DNA of 64,000 nucleotides from Hemerocallis citrina (GCA_017893485.1 CM030362.1:263304255-263368254), one strand, 5' to 3'. Shown: positions 46,698 through 58,790, counted from the first letter of the stretch. The notes: generated by a model from the letters alone, not told the origin. A program made the numbers and translations.

Positions 46698-49600
46698 TGT
46701 AACCTCTATTTTTCACTTTTGGTATTTTTGAGAATATTTTTTTTACTTTTGTGGATTATTATATTCCATTGTATTTTTCGGAACAACATATTTAATTATT
46801 TTTATTTTATATTATTTTTCTGGCATTTTGATCTCCTTGTGCTGATTGTGCGCCGTTGTCCGTTTTCGTCATTTTGAGATCTTTTTCTCATTTTCTTGGT
46901 CCCGTTCATGTTTAAATATTATTTTTGGGTCATGGTGGACTTTTAGAGGAGTTTTGGTCAATTTGAGATTTTTGGCCCTTAAGGAGATTTTTAGGAGCCA
47001 TAGGGTTCATTGCATCTTGTATCCCCATTTGAAATCTACCCAATATCAATTACCCAATTGTATACCCATTTAATCCTATTGATATCCACTACCCATTAAC
47101 CCACATTTGATCTCCTATATATACCCCTAAACACTAAATTAATCCCTAACCCTAATTCTCTATGTCTCTCTCCTATCTAAAACCGGCCTCCTCTACCCTA
47201 GTACTCCCGGCCTGCCTTCAAAAACCCCAGGCCGACACCTCCCCTCTCCTCTCTTGCCTTGGCCGATCACCAAAAACCCTTCCATCCATTATTCTATACT
47301 ACTTCGCACCATTAATACTTCGTCTCTCCTCCTTCTTGTGGCCGGCAAGCACCAAGGCTGCACCCAACCATCCCAAAACAGCACCTAATCTCCCCTCGCT
47401 GTTTTGAGTTGTGGGCATCTCCCACTTTGGTTCGTGAGTTAAAGAGATCCATCGTTGGCGCGTTTTGTTCGTGGGTTTCGTTCGAAATCGCGTTAGAAGA
47501 CGTCTTGCTCGTGGGTTTTCTTTGCTAGGCTTGGATTCGTCGCTATCGTCGTCACAACAAGGCAAGTAACTTGTACTTAACTTCATTAGTATGATACAAG
47601 TAGAAAGTTCACCTAATAGGATAGTTGAGACTAGAGACGGCCAATAGATTAGATTTTTATTTGTGGATTTCGTCTCTATTGTTTAAAACAGACCATAGAT
47701 GACTTAGAACATGAGTTTTGATAAGGTTATGCCGTAGGTTTCGCCCCAAGCGCGATATTGATCGCATAGGTCAAATAGCGCTTGAGACATGTTTGGATGT
47801 TGCCCTTATGAACATATTAGGTTTTGACATGTTAGAAACCTTCCATTATGATATTTGGACAATGGGTAGGCTGCGTTTCGAATTTGGAAGAGTTTGGATG
47901 ATTTTTGAGGAAGTTATGACGTTTTGAAGTTTGGTTGAGAAATCTGGAAATTTGGGTTGTATTGGATTGATTGTTGTTTTTGCCTAGGTTAGAGTCCGAA
48001 TCTCAACATGGCTATTTCTGAATAAATTGTAGAGGACTGAACCTATTATCTAACCCCACTGGTTTCGCCCCGTTGGAGTTCGTATGAATTAACTATGATT
48101 ATTTTAGTGACTGTATATTGGTAGTTTCCAGTTTCAGTTCGGGGTAGAGTTTATCATCTAATTATTTTCAAGACCCAAGTTATACATGATATCATGTCAC
48201 AATCTTTTGTCCAGTGTTTCACCATGATGTTAGGTAGTTCCCAGATTTATGTTGTATTTTAAGATGAGTTTTGGGTGATGATTCGTATCCTCTTCTATGT
48301 ATCACTTTTGCTGTAAACTGCGCGTTGCCATATGTTGAATGCTGTTTTCACCCTAGTTCTAATTACTGTATGAATATTTCATGTGAGATATGAAAGTTGG
48401 GTAATTGTATCTACTTTCACCTCGTTTCGACGGAAGTGGATTTCGATGCGCTGTTTGCAAGATAAGTTCGATCTTGTACAGCAGTGTTGAGAGATTTCAG
48501 ATCCATCAAAACCAGGACTTGTGTTGTATTCCATTTTTGATACCATATCTATACTTTCTGGAAAATTATGAAAATGATTATTTTGAATCTATATATATAG
48601 GGGATTACCCCAGAATTTTCGTGGGTTTATTTGATGATTTTGCTTGCTATTTTTATGTGTTGGAAGTCATTCTCCTGTTTTCTGGCTGTACAGGAAATCT
48701 GTGTTGAAATGACTTTTAAGCCGTGATGTTTTGAACTAGTGTATATCTTTATTATATTCGTTTGAAGCATGTGGAAGTCTATTTTCAAGATCCTTTGACG
48801 GATCGTAATTTGCATGTCTGTAGCTCTGTAAATCACTGATTTAGTGCTGACTAGTCTTGCTGTCCTGATTATGAAACTTGTATATTTTGCTCGGATATGT
48901 GAATCTTTATTAACCATGCTCGCTGATTTGATAACCTGAACTTATACCTGATCCAATCATTCTTATTTGACACTAGTTTACACGTGTACATGCTTGTTGG
49001 ACATTAATACCTAAAAGTAATCAAGCCGGGGTATATGGGACAGATCTAGTAGTGGATAGTGCAGAAATGTGTACTCGGAAGAACCTGGTTTGGTTGGAAC
49101 TTGTTTACATGACATGTGGTGTGTTTGGAGTTGGAGCTTGTTTACATGATATTTGGAGTGTTTGGAGTTGGAGCTTGTTTACATGATACATGGAGCTTGG
49201 AGCTCAATTACTTGCTTGTACCTGAGTATACTGCCCTGCATGGTCCCCTACGAAATCTAAAGCGAAACTGTTGTGCTGTAGCAACCATGTAGGATGGGTT
49301 GCATGTCGTGCTACCTAGATAGTAATCACACAAGACTTGAACTTAACACAAGAACATGATACATGACATGACACCCACTTGACCACATGATATATGAGAC
49401 ATGAATTACCTGAATATGATACATGATACATGACCACATGACACTTGACACTAGACGCGTGTTTATAGGATGCTTGATTTATGTCGTGACACTTGACACT
49501 TATACCATGCTAGTTTGATTAGGTTGACTTTATACCTATACCTTATGCTAGTTAGTTATCCCAATCCATATGCTTGTATCCTACTCTATTTTGTGACCCG

Positions 49601-50091
49601 AACTTGCCATTGACGGGTACTTGTGTTTTCTCTTTCCCCTCTCCTGCATTCTATGAATTACAGATTATGGCGGACAGGTTCGCGATGATGCTGGAGATTT
49701 GCGGTAGTAGTTGCTTTTGGATAATTATTATCATTTCTGTTTCATGCTAGAACATTATATGTAATTGTGAGACTTGCATTACTTTCGTGCTTGAGACTTG
49801 ATTATTATTTTGTACTTGGGCGATGTGACCCAAGAGAATTAATTGTTTTCCAAACTCTGTTTATTTGAGAACATGGTATTTAATTTCAAGTAATTTATGT
49901 TGGTGAGTTTGATTCAATGTTGCATGTTGGTTCCATTTCTGCTTCCGACTCTGTTAACTCTGATATATATGTCTATATTGCATGTGATGTGTTGCAAGGA
50001 TTTCTCGAAACAGCTTAAGGATGATTATAATCATTCACTGGGCTTTTGTTACGTACTCGTATTCCGTATTTTTGGGAAGCGGGGCGTGACA
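46698..50091 (+). mobile_element. 3' LTR of element F
   Basis: It is nearly identical to 39807-43215 throughout, with one missing 14-base repeat unit near 47480 and single-base indels. It ends GGGCGTGACA, then the duplication atacg. Near identity marks this as the youngest datable insertion in the window. Confidence 0.95.
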
Positions 50092-50096
50092 ATACG

Positions 50097-50262
50097 GCAA
50101 TGTATCGCTTTCCACTCTTTTTCTTGAGTCAAAGCGATGCATTGTCGTATCTTTCAAACTGTGAGTCGAAACTTGCTTCTACAAGTTGTGTTGACTTGTG
50201 TGGGGTGATTCCGACCTAATCGCAATGTTTCAGAATTTTTGGATCGCGTTTATGCAGTTTTC
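50097..50262. repeat. Hairpin copy 2, right part
   Basis: It pairs with 39691-39806, from which it is separated by element F and its 5-bp duplication. It matches hairpin copies 1 and 3. It lies in what would be the leader intron of the PMD gene. Confidence 0.75.
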
Positions 50263-50324
50263 TCACGTATTCTATTTTGTATCTATATATATGAATAGTA
50301 TGTTGAGTAAACTATTTTTTACAG

Positions 50325-52110
50325 AGAAATGGTTAGATCGAGGAGATCCGAAAGGCCGTCTAGTAATGGTAGCGGCCAAGTAAGAGAATTAATAGTTTTG
50401 ATTGTGAATTTTGTATGCATAATATTGTATATACGATAATGATATTTTTAACGTGGGTGTAGGTTGGTGCGTTATATTCGGGTGAGTGTCACGGTCCAGA
50501 ACCTTTAGCTCCACATCTACTCACCTTGGAAGACCACCACAGATCTGATGAGGTGTGGAGAGGCCCGATGCGGAATTGTAGTTTCCATACGCACGAGACA
50601 TTGACGATGCACCCGCGTACCCACAAGTATCTAGTCCAAGCCGGTTTCTATGGAGTCGGTTTGATGGATAAGGTGAAACTTGACCGAGAACTTCTTGCGA
50701 CCTTAATCGAGCAATGGAGGATAGACACGCATGCCTTCCATCTACCGGTCGAAGAGAGGATGAAGACATTGCAAGATATCGCCATGGTTTCCGGTTTTCC
50801 AATAGATGGGGTATCCGTGACGGGAAGTACGAACTTTGATAAGTTAGAGTTAGTGAATGATCTCCTCGGTGCAGAGTTAGATGAAGAGGATGAGTAAGAT
50901 CAAGCTATCTTTTACAGACAATCAATCCGACTCTCTTGGTTGAAGTATCATTTTGAACATACTTTGACCGATGAATTGAGCGACCATGACGTGCAGTGCT
51001 ACACTAGGGGCTATATTGGGTGGATTTCTCTTACCAAACTCAACCGGAGATACCATCCCACTTATGTATCTACGGTTGCTCGCCAACCTAAGCTTAACAG
51101 GCCAGTATATTTGGGGTAGTTGCACATTAGCTACATTGTACAAGACTTTGTGTGCAGTTGCATTAAATGGAGTTGAGATGACTGGGCCAATGTTCTTGCT
51201 TCAAATTTGGTCATGAAAACTTCTACACTTGGGTCGTCCCCGTATTACGAGACCAATGGAAGGTCGGTTGGCCGATGCACCGATCGTTGAGATGTTACCA
51301 CCTTTGGGAGTGTATTGGGCCGATAGACGGGGCTACAAAACAACCCAAAATGTGGTTTATTATACTACAGAGATGAGCTTGGCCAATTCTGCGAGATGAA
51401 TTGGTTATTTGGGCGCCATATACCCCTGAGTGCGTGGAAAGACTACCACCAGTGTGTACGGCTACTTCGCAGTTGTGGTTGACGATAGCCCCACTCGCCA
51501 ACTTTTGTACAGTGGAGCATCATTGGTCGGATAGAATCATTCTCCAGTTCAGGCTACATCAAGAAATGCCCAGCAACCGATCATACGACTCTGAGTTACA
51601 CTCCGTTATAGGTATAGGTCGTATGCCAAATCATGACTGAGCAGATTTCCACCGCAATTTTGTGGCAATGTGGAATGAACGACGGTTTGAATCAGTACTT
51701 GAAGACATCCAACCGTACGATGGCAAGGAACATACAAATTACATGAATTGGTACCGGTTGATAACACGTTTTTACATATCTCCGAAGAATAAATTTCCAG
51801 CCATGATTGAAGTACCAATTCCAGAGAGTGAGAGATTGAACCACCACCGGCCTATTCTACTTCACAACCAATATTCCAACCGAAGGCATCATCATATCGT
51901 TTGTTGGTGAATCAAATTTGTTTCACATTTTTTGTATTTCAATTCAAAAAAAATTAAATTGATTATTTCATCATGGAATTGTGTCCATTATATTTTCTTT
52001 TGTGTTTTAGATCGATAATACATGGGATATGACAAAGGAATGTGTTCGTGTACTTAATGGTAATGCTGCCGTGAACATGAAATCTTTTGCTCTCAAGATG
52101 CTTTGTTCAT
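50325..52110 (+). pseudogene. Plant mobile domain (PMD) gene of the MULE
   Basis: Exon 1 starts at ATG 50329 (MVRSRRSERPSSNGSGQ) and ends 50379 at CAA|GTAAGAG. The acceptor GGGTGTAG at 50462 leads in phase to VGALYSGECHGPEPL and then HHRSDEVW, HPRTHKYLVQAGFYGVG, LLATLIEQWRIDTHAFHLP and TLQDIAMVSGFPIDGVSVTG, the signature of the PMD family (MAIN/MAIL1 and long-form PP7 homologues). Shifted frames continue it: LTGQYIWGSCTLATLYKTLC (about 51091), ATSQLWLTIAPLANFC (about 51460) and WNERRFESVLEDIQPYDG (51671). A third exon may start at 52011 after TTTTAG. Frameshifts and stops make it a pseudogene. PMD proteins act in silencing or are carried by transposons; the role here is unknown. Confidence 0.75.
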
Positions 52111-53646
52111 GATGAGGCTCACTTGAAGAGGTAGGAGATGGCGAACGATTGACGCGTTATTTAGAGACGACGGTATGTTCACATGCAATGGTACTTTCAA
52201 GTAGTTGGGATTTCTATGTGTAAATGAGTAGTACTTGCTTGTTTTAAGGAAAAAGAAAATAATAGTTCCTACTTATCTATGATTGTGGGAGTTGGAATTC
52301 ATCTCTTCCATATTTTATTCGCAACCATTATCATTCACTACAAAAATTATGTATTATTCAAATATAGAATCGTTTGTGTACACCCTACCCTAACCCTAAC
52401 CCTACTATAACCCTCCATTCTACCCTTGACCTTACCCCTTAATATACCCCTATCCATACTCCTAAGCTTATGTCATTTCTCATTTATTATCTTTGTCAAA
52501 ATCTGATATTCGAACTTATGTATCTTTATAAAAATTACTCTGCATTAAAAAATTCACCAACTTAAGGATATTCCTTAAATAAGAAGTATTTCATTAAGGA
52601 GAAAGAAAGAAAACTTAAAAAAGAACCGTTATAGCCCTTATTTGGAGTCCAACAATCGTAACAAAATAATTCATTCATGCTTTTCACTTTAAAAAAAAAG
52701 CGTACAAACTCTCCAAAAATTAGCTAACCTAAAGTTGTTGGCTCCAACAACGACAAAGGTTGAAGGTGGTCGTTTGTTTGGAACAACGGCTAAGCTTAGT
52801 TTTTTTTAAGGAGATTGGCTTGTTCAAGTCAGAGAGCATACCAAATTTTGGCTTAAATATTTTGTTGCTAAGGCCGTTGTGTGACACAACGGCATAAGTC
52901 ACTCTTGGTCGTTGTCTTAGACAACGACTTCAATTGGAATAAAACGGAAAGTTCAAGTCAAAAAAGAGTCTTTGCTTCCAACAATGGCTACCGTTTATAT
53001 CCCAAATTTGAATAAGTTGCATTTCTCTCTGAGTTGGACTGGCTATTTTCAGGTATTTCTTGTTAAAGCATAAGACGTTGTTTCCAACAATGGGTTAGGC
53101 AAAAATTTCAAAAAAGTAAATAAATAAATCTAATGCCAAAACCAACATCAGCTGCTAAAAAAATCCATTCATGTTCTCATCAACTTCGTATACAATCTCA
53201 CTCAAGCTTCACAATTCACATCTCATCCAAGGGTAGTTCCCAAAATCAAACGAGCAACATCACATCAACCAAAACATAATCAATATCAATTAAAACAACA
53301 AATATACCAACAAACCCACTACATCCACCTGCATCCATCCAAAATAGTGATCGACATATAGTTCCATCACAACAACAATTACAACCAAAACAGAATACTT
53401 GAACCATTTACATTTATACACGTGTATACAATTTTGAACTTAAGAATATGATATTTGAAGATCACAATGGAGCTTCCTCAAATCAAAACCTGCCCATAAT
53501 TTTTAAAATTCAAACAAAGGAGATTAGTATTTTTTTCGACATATATTTTTAAATTTCAAAAAGTTTGAGTTGGTCAACATTTTATTTGTCAACTTCAAAA
53601 TAAAATGTAAATTTGAGATTTTCAACATATGTTAACTAAAGAAAGA
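52111..53646. other. Non-coding middle of the MULE with CCGTTG palindromes
   Basis: It lies between the 3' ends of the two convergent genes. It holds no gene. At 52734-53093 are five imperfect palindromes of the TIR type, for example 52872-52893 (GGCCGTTGT-GTGA-CACAACGGC) and 52907-52928. The remaining sequence is AT-rich and unremarkable. Confidence 0.6.
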
Positions 53647-53658
53647 AATATATTACCC

Positions 53659-54863
53659 CTAAACTCGGTTTGGACAATTTCTTGATTCATGTCCAATTGT
53701 CAGAAGTCTGCATGTTCTTCACCGTCTAGGTTTTCGATGAAGTTGCTCTCTTATCGGCTTCAATCTCCTCCCCCGAGGCCTTCCCTTCGTGATGCACTGT
53801 CGTGGGTTCCTCACGCTCACATGAGGCACCTCCACGTTTGTTCCATGTTCATGTCCACTCCCTTCAGCATGTTGTCCACTACCTTCGGGATGTCCGCTAA
53901 TTCTGGGTTGCAAATATTCAGAATTGTAGATGGCAGTCTTCAAATCATCCCTAAATTTAACGACATCATTCGACATACGCACCTCATTTGGTAACTTATC
54001 CAATATGTGCCAAATGTAATACTAATGCTGAGTCTCAGGAAAAACTTTACTCACTGCGACGGCGATCCCACGATCCTGGTCCATCACGATGCCGAATGGA
54101 TCATGATTCATTACCCCTAGACACTTTTCAAAGAACTAAAAAAAGGAAGAGTTCTTCTAATTTGGAATGAAACCATCTCGTAAGAACGTCAATTGTCAAT
54201 GATGATTGATACCAACAAATGGAATAAATAATATTCCATATCGGTTCATGTTGTATGTGGCATTAAAGTAAAGTACATCCCCAAATTCTTCATAATTCAT
54301 CCTAGAAGTTCCAACCACCCAAATACAATGAGACAACCAGCCTTCGGAATCTACTTGGAATTCATAAAACAATGAAGGGTCTGTCTGTTTTTTCAATTAA
54401 AAAAATCAATGAGTAAGTTCATGTTGTGTCATTTCATCGCTTCGTGTGAGTCTCTAAGTAGATTTATAGCATCTTTTTCGATGAATCTTATTTTATCATG
54501 ACCACCGCTAGCACTTTCAAAGAAGAGCATTTGTTTGCACGTTGGGATACTAGCTTGGAAAAGTTGATCCATTATTCTTTTATCAGAATTCGACACAGAA
54601 CAGTTTCGGGGCAAAATATGTCTTCTATAGGGAGATGTGAATTCGTGATTGTGTGGTTCATTTATTACTTTCTTTGTTCAGTTTTATACGAACGAAAGCA
54701 TTGCAACTCATTCTAGAAGTAGTTTCCCGACTACCATCATTGGATTGACTAGGTGAAGTCCTTGCTTTATTACACAAATACGACCTATCCACGACTTCGG
54801 TTCCCTTGTATTTATTCTCACCCTTACGCATTGTGAAACCCCCACATTTAGTATTTGATGAAT
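53659..54863 (-). pseudogene. FAR1/FHY3-type MULE transposase gene, main part
   Basis: Reading leftward from 54863, pieces in shifting frames give the FAR1 DNA-binding region (CGGFTMRKGENKYKG, CNAFVRIKLNKE), a linker (MPRNCSVSNSDKRIMDQLFQ), and the MULE transposase domain: DPSLFYEFQVDSEG, FGDVLYFNATYNMNRYG with FVGINHH, then DQDRGIAVAVSKVFPETQH and YYIWHILDKLPNEVR. The first catalytic Asp of the family (FDATY/FDTTY) is Asn here. About 60 residues between INHH and the DQDR segment are reduced, and the SWIM region is missing. The end has KGRPRGRRLKP (AT-hook-like) and a zinc-knuckle-like C...GHESRNC. The stop is at 53659. Confidence 0.8.
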
Positions 54864-54868
54864 AAAAG

Positions 54869-57427
54869 TGTAATATCCCAAATTTCATTTTAATAAAAAT
54901 ACTATTTTTTTTCTTTTTCCACATGTTGTGCACGTGCAAATTTCATATGTATAATATTTATTTATTTTTATATACAAAATTTCTTCAATAGTATGAACAC
55001 CTATTTTTTTTTTCTTTTCTTTATTTTCCTAAAAAGCCTATTTCTAAAAGCCTAAAATACTAATTAATTGTTTTAGCCCACTTTAATTAATTACTAATTT
55101 GTTGTTCTGGCCCACAACCTAAGCCCACTATTTATGAAGCCCACTAATTTAATAAATCAATTAAATGGCCACACTTGTCATGTAGAGACAAAATGTGAAC
55201 AATTTGATTTATTAAAATTGTACAACTTTTAGATATGGGTACTAGGTGGCACGTGCGAAGCACGTAGTGTGCAATGCACATAATAATTGGGTTGTGCGTG
55301 GAGAATGGGAGTGTGGGTTTGTGTACATGGGTAGTTATTTTGTGTGTGGGTGGTTGCCATAACTCCTACTCCCATCCCAACCCTCCATTCTATAACCATC
55401 CATTGAATCTTAGCCCTCCAATTTACTTCAAAATTAGTATAAATACCCCTCCCATTTATTTGTATTTTTACACTAGTAATCTATTGAAAGAAGAGAACAA
55501 TTATATAAGAGATATATATATTAGTGTGAGTTGAGTGTGAGTGTTCCCATTGGAGGCCGGCCATCATCACTTGAAGCTTTCAGTTTTGGCAAGAAGGCAA
55601 GGAGGAGAAGTTCGTGCATTGCAATCTAGGAGGAGAAGGCGTTCGCTCGCAATCTAGGAAGCTCAAGGAGATTTTCTCATTAGGTTTCTTCAAAAGGTGG
55701 GTATTTCTCATGACTTCTAATTTATATACCATGTTAGGTTTTGTGCTAATTATGCAAGAATAAATTATTTTACTCCTTGTTAATACCATGATTAAAGTAA
55801 AAATAGAATACAAGTGAAATTTCATAAAGTGAATGGGCGAACTTGATTGAATGATATGATTGATGCTATTACATTTTGATTTAATCCAGCATGTTAAATT
55901 GGAATAAATGTCTATGTCTGTAGAAAAATGATGAGTATGGAAAAAATACTGTTTTTAGAAGTCGTGGTTGTGTGGAAAATATTAATCGTAAGATTCCCTA
56001 CATTATTTAGTAAACTATGCATGTTGTGTTGGTTGTTAATTAAAGTCGTGTATTAGTTTCGAGAAATGAACATATTGTAATCTAAAACTAAATTTTGTGT
56101 GCTAATCGAAAGGAAAGAGGAAATGATTCTGCATTTCAAATTTTGTTGCTGATCAGTCTACCGAATAGGCGTAGACAGTCGACTGACCTGAATATTAAAT
56201 TTTTTCGAGTTTAAAACCCCGCAGAACAGCCGACTGATCTGAGAAACAGTCGACTGCCCCGTACTTTGTATTTTCGAGTTTAAAACCCTGCAGAACAGCC
56301 GACTGGTCTAAATAACAGTCGACTGCTCTTGATCTTTTTCGAATTTTTAAATCTTTTCAGAACAGCCGACTGGTCATGTTTAACAGTCGACTATCCAGAC
56401 CATTTTCTTGAGTATTTTAATCTTTCGCTGAACAGACGACCGACTATGTTTGAGAGTCGACTGTCCAGACGTTTTAACATCTCAGATCTCTAAATTTGCT
56501 TCGTGATAAAAAATAAATATATATACTGTTGAAAGAGATTTGATAATGGAATGAATGAAGATTGGATGTAATAAATGAGAAAAGTGAATTTTATTGTCTT
56601 TGCATGAAATTGTACATGAAGTGAAGTGAAATATTCTGTTGAATTTATGAAAGGTTTTACGATTATGAATGATATGAACATGAAAAGGGAAATCTACTGT
56701 TAATCATGAAAAATGAACTTATGAGCTTGAAAGGCTCAAATCTTGTGTAATTGTGAATTGAAATTGAGAACTAGAGTGTAGCTAAGCCTCATACCGGCAT
56801 TGGAAAGAAATGAAATGTGAAATGAAAAGACCAAGATTACTTACCGTAGATCATAGAACATCTAGATTACTTACCGTAGTTACCGTAGTAGTTTAAGTCA
56901 TGACGAGGGATTGAACCCTATAAGATGAAGTACGATTAAGGGCTTGCCCTCGGACCTATGTAGTATGGGATGCATAGAATCCGAATAAGTGCGCATTAGT
57001 GTCATATAACATAATAACTGCATTAAGGACCAAGTGCACATTCACAACATGACATCAATAGGATAGTCCCTTTAGTTCTGTTTGAGACAAGTTTGTGTTT
57101 GTTAAGAAATGAGAATCGTTATACAGCTTCCGGCATAGAGAGGATGGCCGTGTATAATATTTTGTCAGTTGAATGAACTGACATGCCCACAGTTTTTATA
57201 TGCAGGGTAAAGATGCTTGACTATTGAAGTATACATGCTGCGCAAGACTATTTTAAATGTGGTTTCATGTAATTTATTGTAATATTGCTTCTGCTGTGAT
57301 AATGTACAAGTGTAAATGTAACTCTGATGAAAGAAAAGTTTTTAATTCCTTGTAAAATTGTACGAAAGAAGTGTAAAGATCCTGTGGAACTTGAATTCAG
57401 TTGTATTTTGGAATTCGGGGTGTTACA
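54869..57427 (+). mobile_element. Solo LTR D, related to LTRs A and C
   Basis: It starts TGTAATATCCC and ends GGGGTGTTACA, with the duplication aaaag at 54864-54868 and 57428-57432. A TATA box lies at 55438-55445. Its 3' part (about 56870-57010) matches the conserved block of LTRs A, C and E. It has no internal region. It splits the FAR1 gene within the first coding exon. Confidence 0.9.
56156..56461 (+). repeat. Array of paired GTCGAC/GCCGAC palindromes in LTR D
   Basis: Five pairs have core starts 56156/56178, 56229/56249, 56298/56318, 56365/56386 and 56435/56456, giving spacings of 20-22 bp. Pairs recur every 67-73 bp as a tandem repeat. In the pairs the left core is usually GCCGAC and the right core GTCGAC, both followed by TG. 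Confidence 0.85.
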
Positions 57428-57432
57428 AAAAG

Positions 57433-57574
57433 TTCTCTGCTTGATCTAAAGTATGAAATGTCATACCTATCTTTGGTTTGAGGTGCTCTTCAACTAGCGA
57501 CATGCATTCACCACTTTCTTGTGCACATAGAAAATTATCGCCAGAAACAGAATTTTCTTCCCCACTATCCATTT
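57433..57574 (-). pseudogene. FAR1/FHY3-type gene, N-terminal part
   Basis: The start ATG is 57572-57570, chosen because MDSGEENSVSG fits a FAR1-type acidic N-terminus and a splice acceptor (TTTTTTGTTAG) ends two bases upstream, at 57575. The reading continues to KIGMTFHTLDQAENFL, the start of the FAR1 domain, and is then cut by LTR D; it resumes at 54863. A longer frame with a hydrophobic N-terminus exists upstream but runs through the presumed intron. Confidence 0.72.
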
Positions 57575-57671
57575 CTAACAAAAAAACTAATACAAAAATT
57601 AGCAATACACTAATCATATAGAAGGCTTCACACTATTTGCATATATTTAGATACAAAACAAGATACGTGGG

Positions 57672-58790
57672 AAAACCACACAAACGGGATCCAAAAATTC
57701 CCAAACTTTGCAAGTAGGTCGGACTTAACACCCACAAGCCAACACAACTTCTGGAATTGAGTTTGGACTCACGGTTTGCAAGATACGAGAATGTATCACT
57801 TTATTTCAAATAAAAGGCAAACAAAGAGATACACAGCCGTATCTCGTAAACCGTTTGCGTTGGCTTGTGAGTGGTGAGTCCAACCTACTCGCAAAATTTC
57901 AAAATTTTCGGATCTTGTTTATGCGGTTTTAGAAATAACGAACAATCAAATTTAAAACTACAACAATAATTTGGAAAAACAACTAATTCTACAATTCTAC
58001 CGTCTACAAGTATCGAAAATCTATATACAATACACATCAAACAACTAACTACGCATCACACAAAAATTATAGACTCAAAAATTACGAAATTAATTCAATC
58101 AATCAACATAGCTACATCTATGAAGCTTGAATAGAGTGAATACCTTGCATTTGGGACGGAGAGAAAGTAGGTGGAGGCGCTGTTGTAGATGGAGGAGGAG
58201 TAGGGTTTGAGAGATTTCGTTAGGGTTAGGGTTTTTGGGTTCGGGCGATTCTTCGTACGATAGAGAGAGTTCGAGATGAGGGAGAGAGTGAATGAGAGGG
58301 TGAAGTGAAGGACGATAGGTGGATTTGGTGAAGGAGGAGCTAGGATTTCAAGTTTGGTTTTAGGAACGAGCGAGAGAGAGAGAGGGGGGGTAGAGTGACA
58401 GTGAGAGATAGAATGTGGGAGGAGAGAAAAATTTGTACAAATATTTTAAAACACTTGTATAACATAAGCCATTGTTCCACACAACATCCTAGGTTATACA
58501 TAGGCCGTTGTGTGAAGCAACGACTGATGTTTTAAAAAAAATCAAAGTACCTAGGCCGTTGTTGGGAACAACGACCTAGGTTCAAATTTGGCCAAAAAAA
58601 TACAAGTTTATCACCGCCAACAAGAGATAGTGTGAAAGAGTGAATAAGTCGAAGAGTTATTTAGGGTGAAATGCCCAAAATACCCATCAGAAGTTTAGTG
58701 ATATAGAGGGGTTGATGGGCGGGATCGATCATGGCTATTAGATCTTGATCGAAACGATCCATCGGCCAGCAAGACAGTTTGCAACGGGTC
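57672..58790 (-). repeat. Right terminal inverted repeat of the MULE
   Basis: It is the inverted partner of 38564-39630, including hairpin copy 3 (57672-57930), the leader exon with donor ATGCAAG|GTATT (exon end 58144, intron from 58143), the GA-rich stretch (minus-strand CT), and three CCGTTG palindromes (58468-58577). On the minus strand the leader intron would run from 58143 to 57575, 569 nt. Confidence 0.8.

Larger units (their letters stand above)
39807..50091 (+). mobile_element. Ty3/gypsy Tekay-like element F, recent, gag-deleted
   Basis: It is bounded by TGTAACCTC and GGGCGTGACA with the duplication atacg (39802-39806, 50092-50096). It inserted into the second copy of the hairpin. 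It has LTRs of about 3.4 kb that differ by only about 35 substitutions by my count, PBS, a protease scrap, RT, RNase H, integrase, chromodomain and PPT. Gag is essentially missing, so it is non-autonomous. Its pol is the least damaged in the window and is close to that of element B. Confidence 0.95.
38564..58790. mobile_element. Mutator-like element with long TIRs, PMD gene and FAR1-type gene
   Basis: 38564-39630 and 57672-58790 are inverted copies of one another, beginning GACCCATTGCAAA and GACCCGTTGCAAA. Inside are a PMD gene on the plus strand and a FAR1/MULE transposase gene on the minus strand, in convergent arrangement. Subtracting element F (10,290 bp with duplication) and LTR D (2,564 bp) gives an original length of about 7.4 kb. 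The 9-11-bp target duplication of MULEs could not be found at these ends, so the exact termini are uncertain. Both genes are broken. Confidence 0.75.

Noticed and set aside
50331..52110. PMD reading as an intact host gene
   Set aside because: Frameshifts and stops after about 51000, and its position just inside a TIR makes it part of the transposon.
52381..52420. Telomere-like ccctaaccctaaccct
   Set aside because: Only two or three imperfect units, and not the plant CCCTAAA unit; it looks like chance or a very short interstitial repeat.
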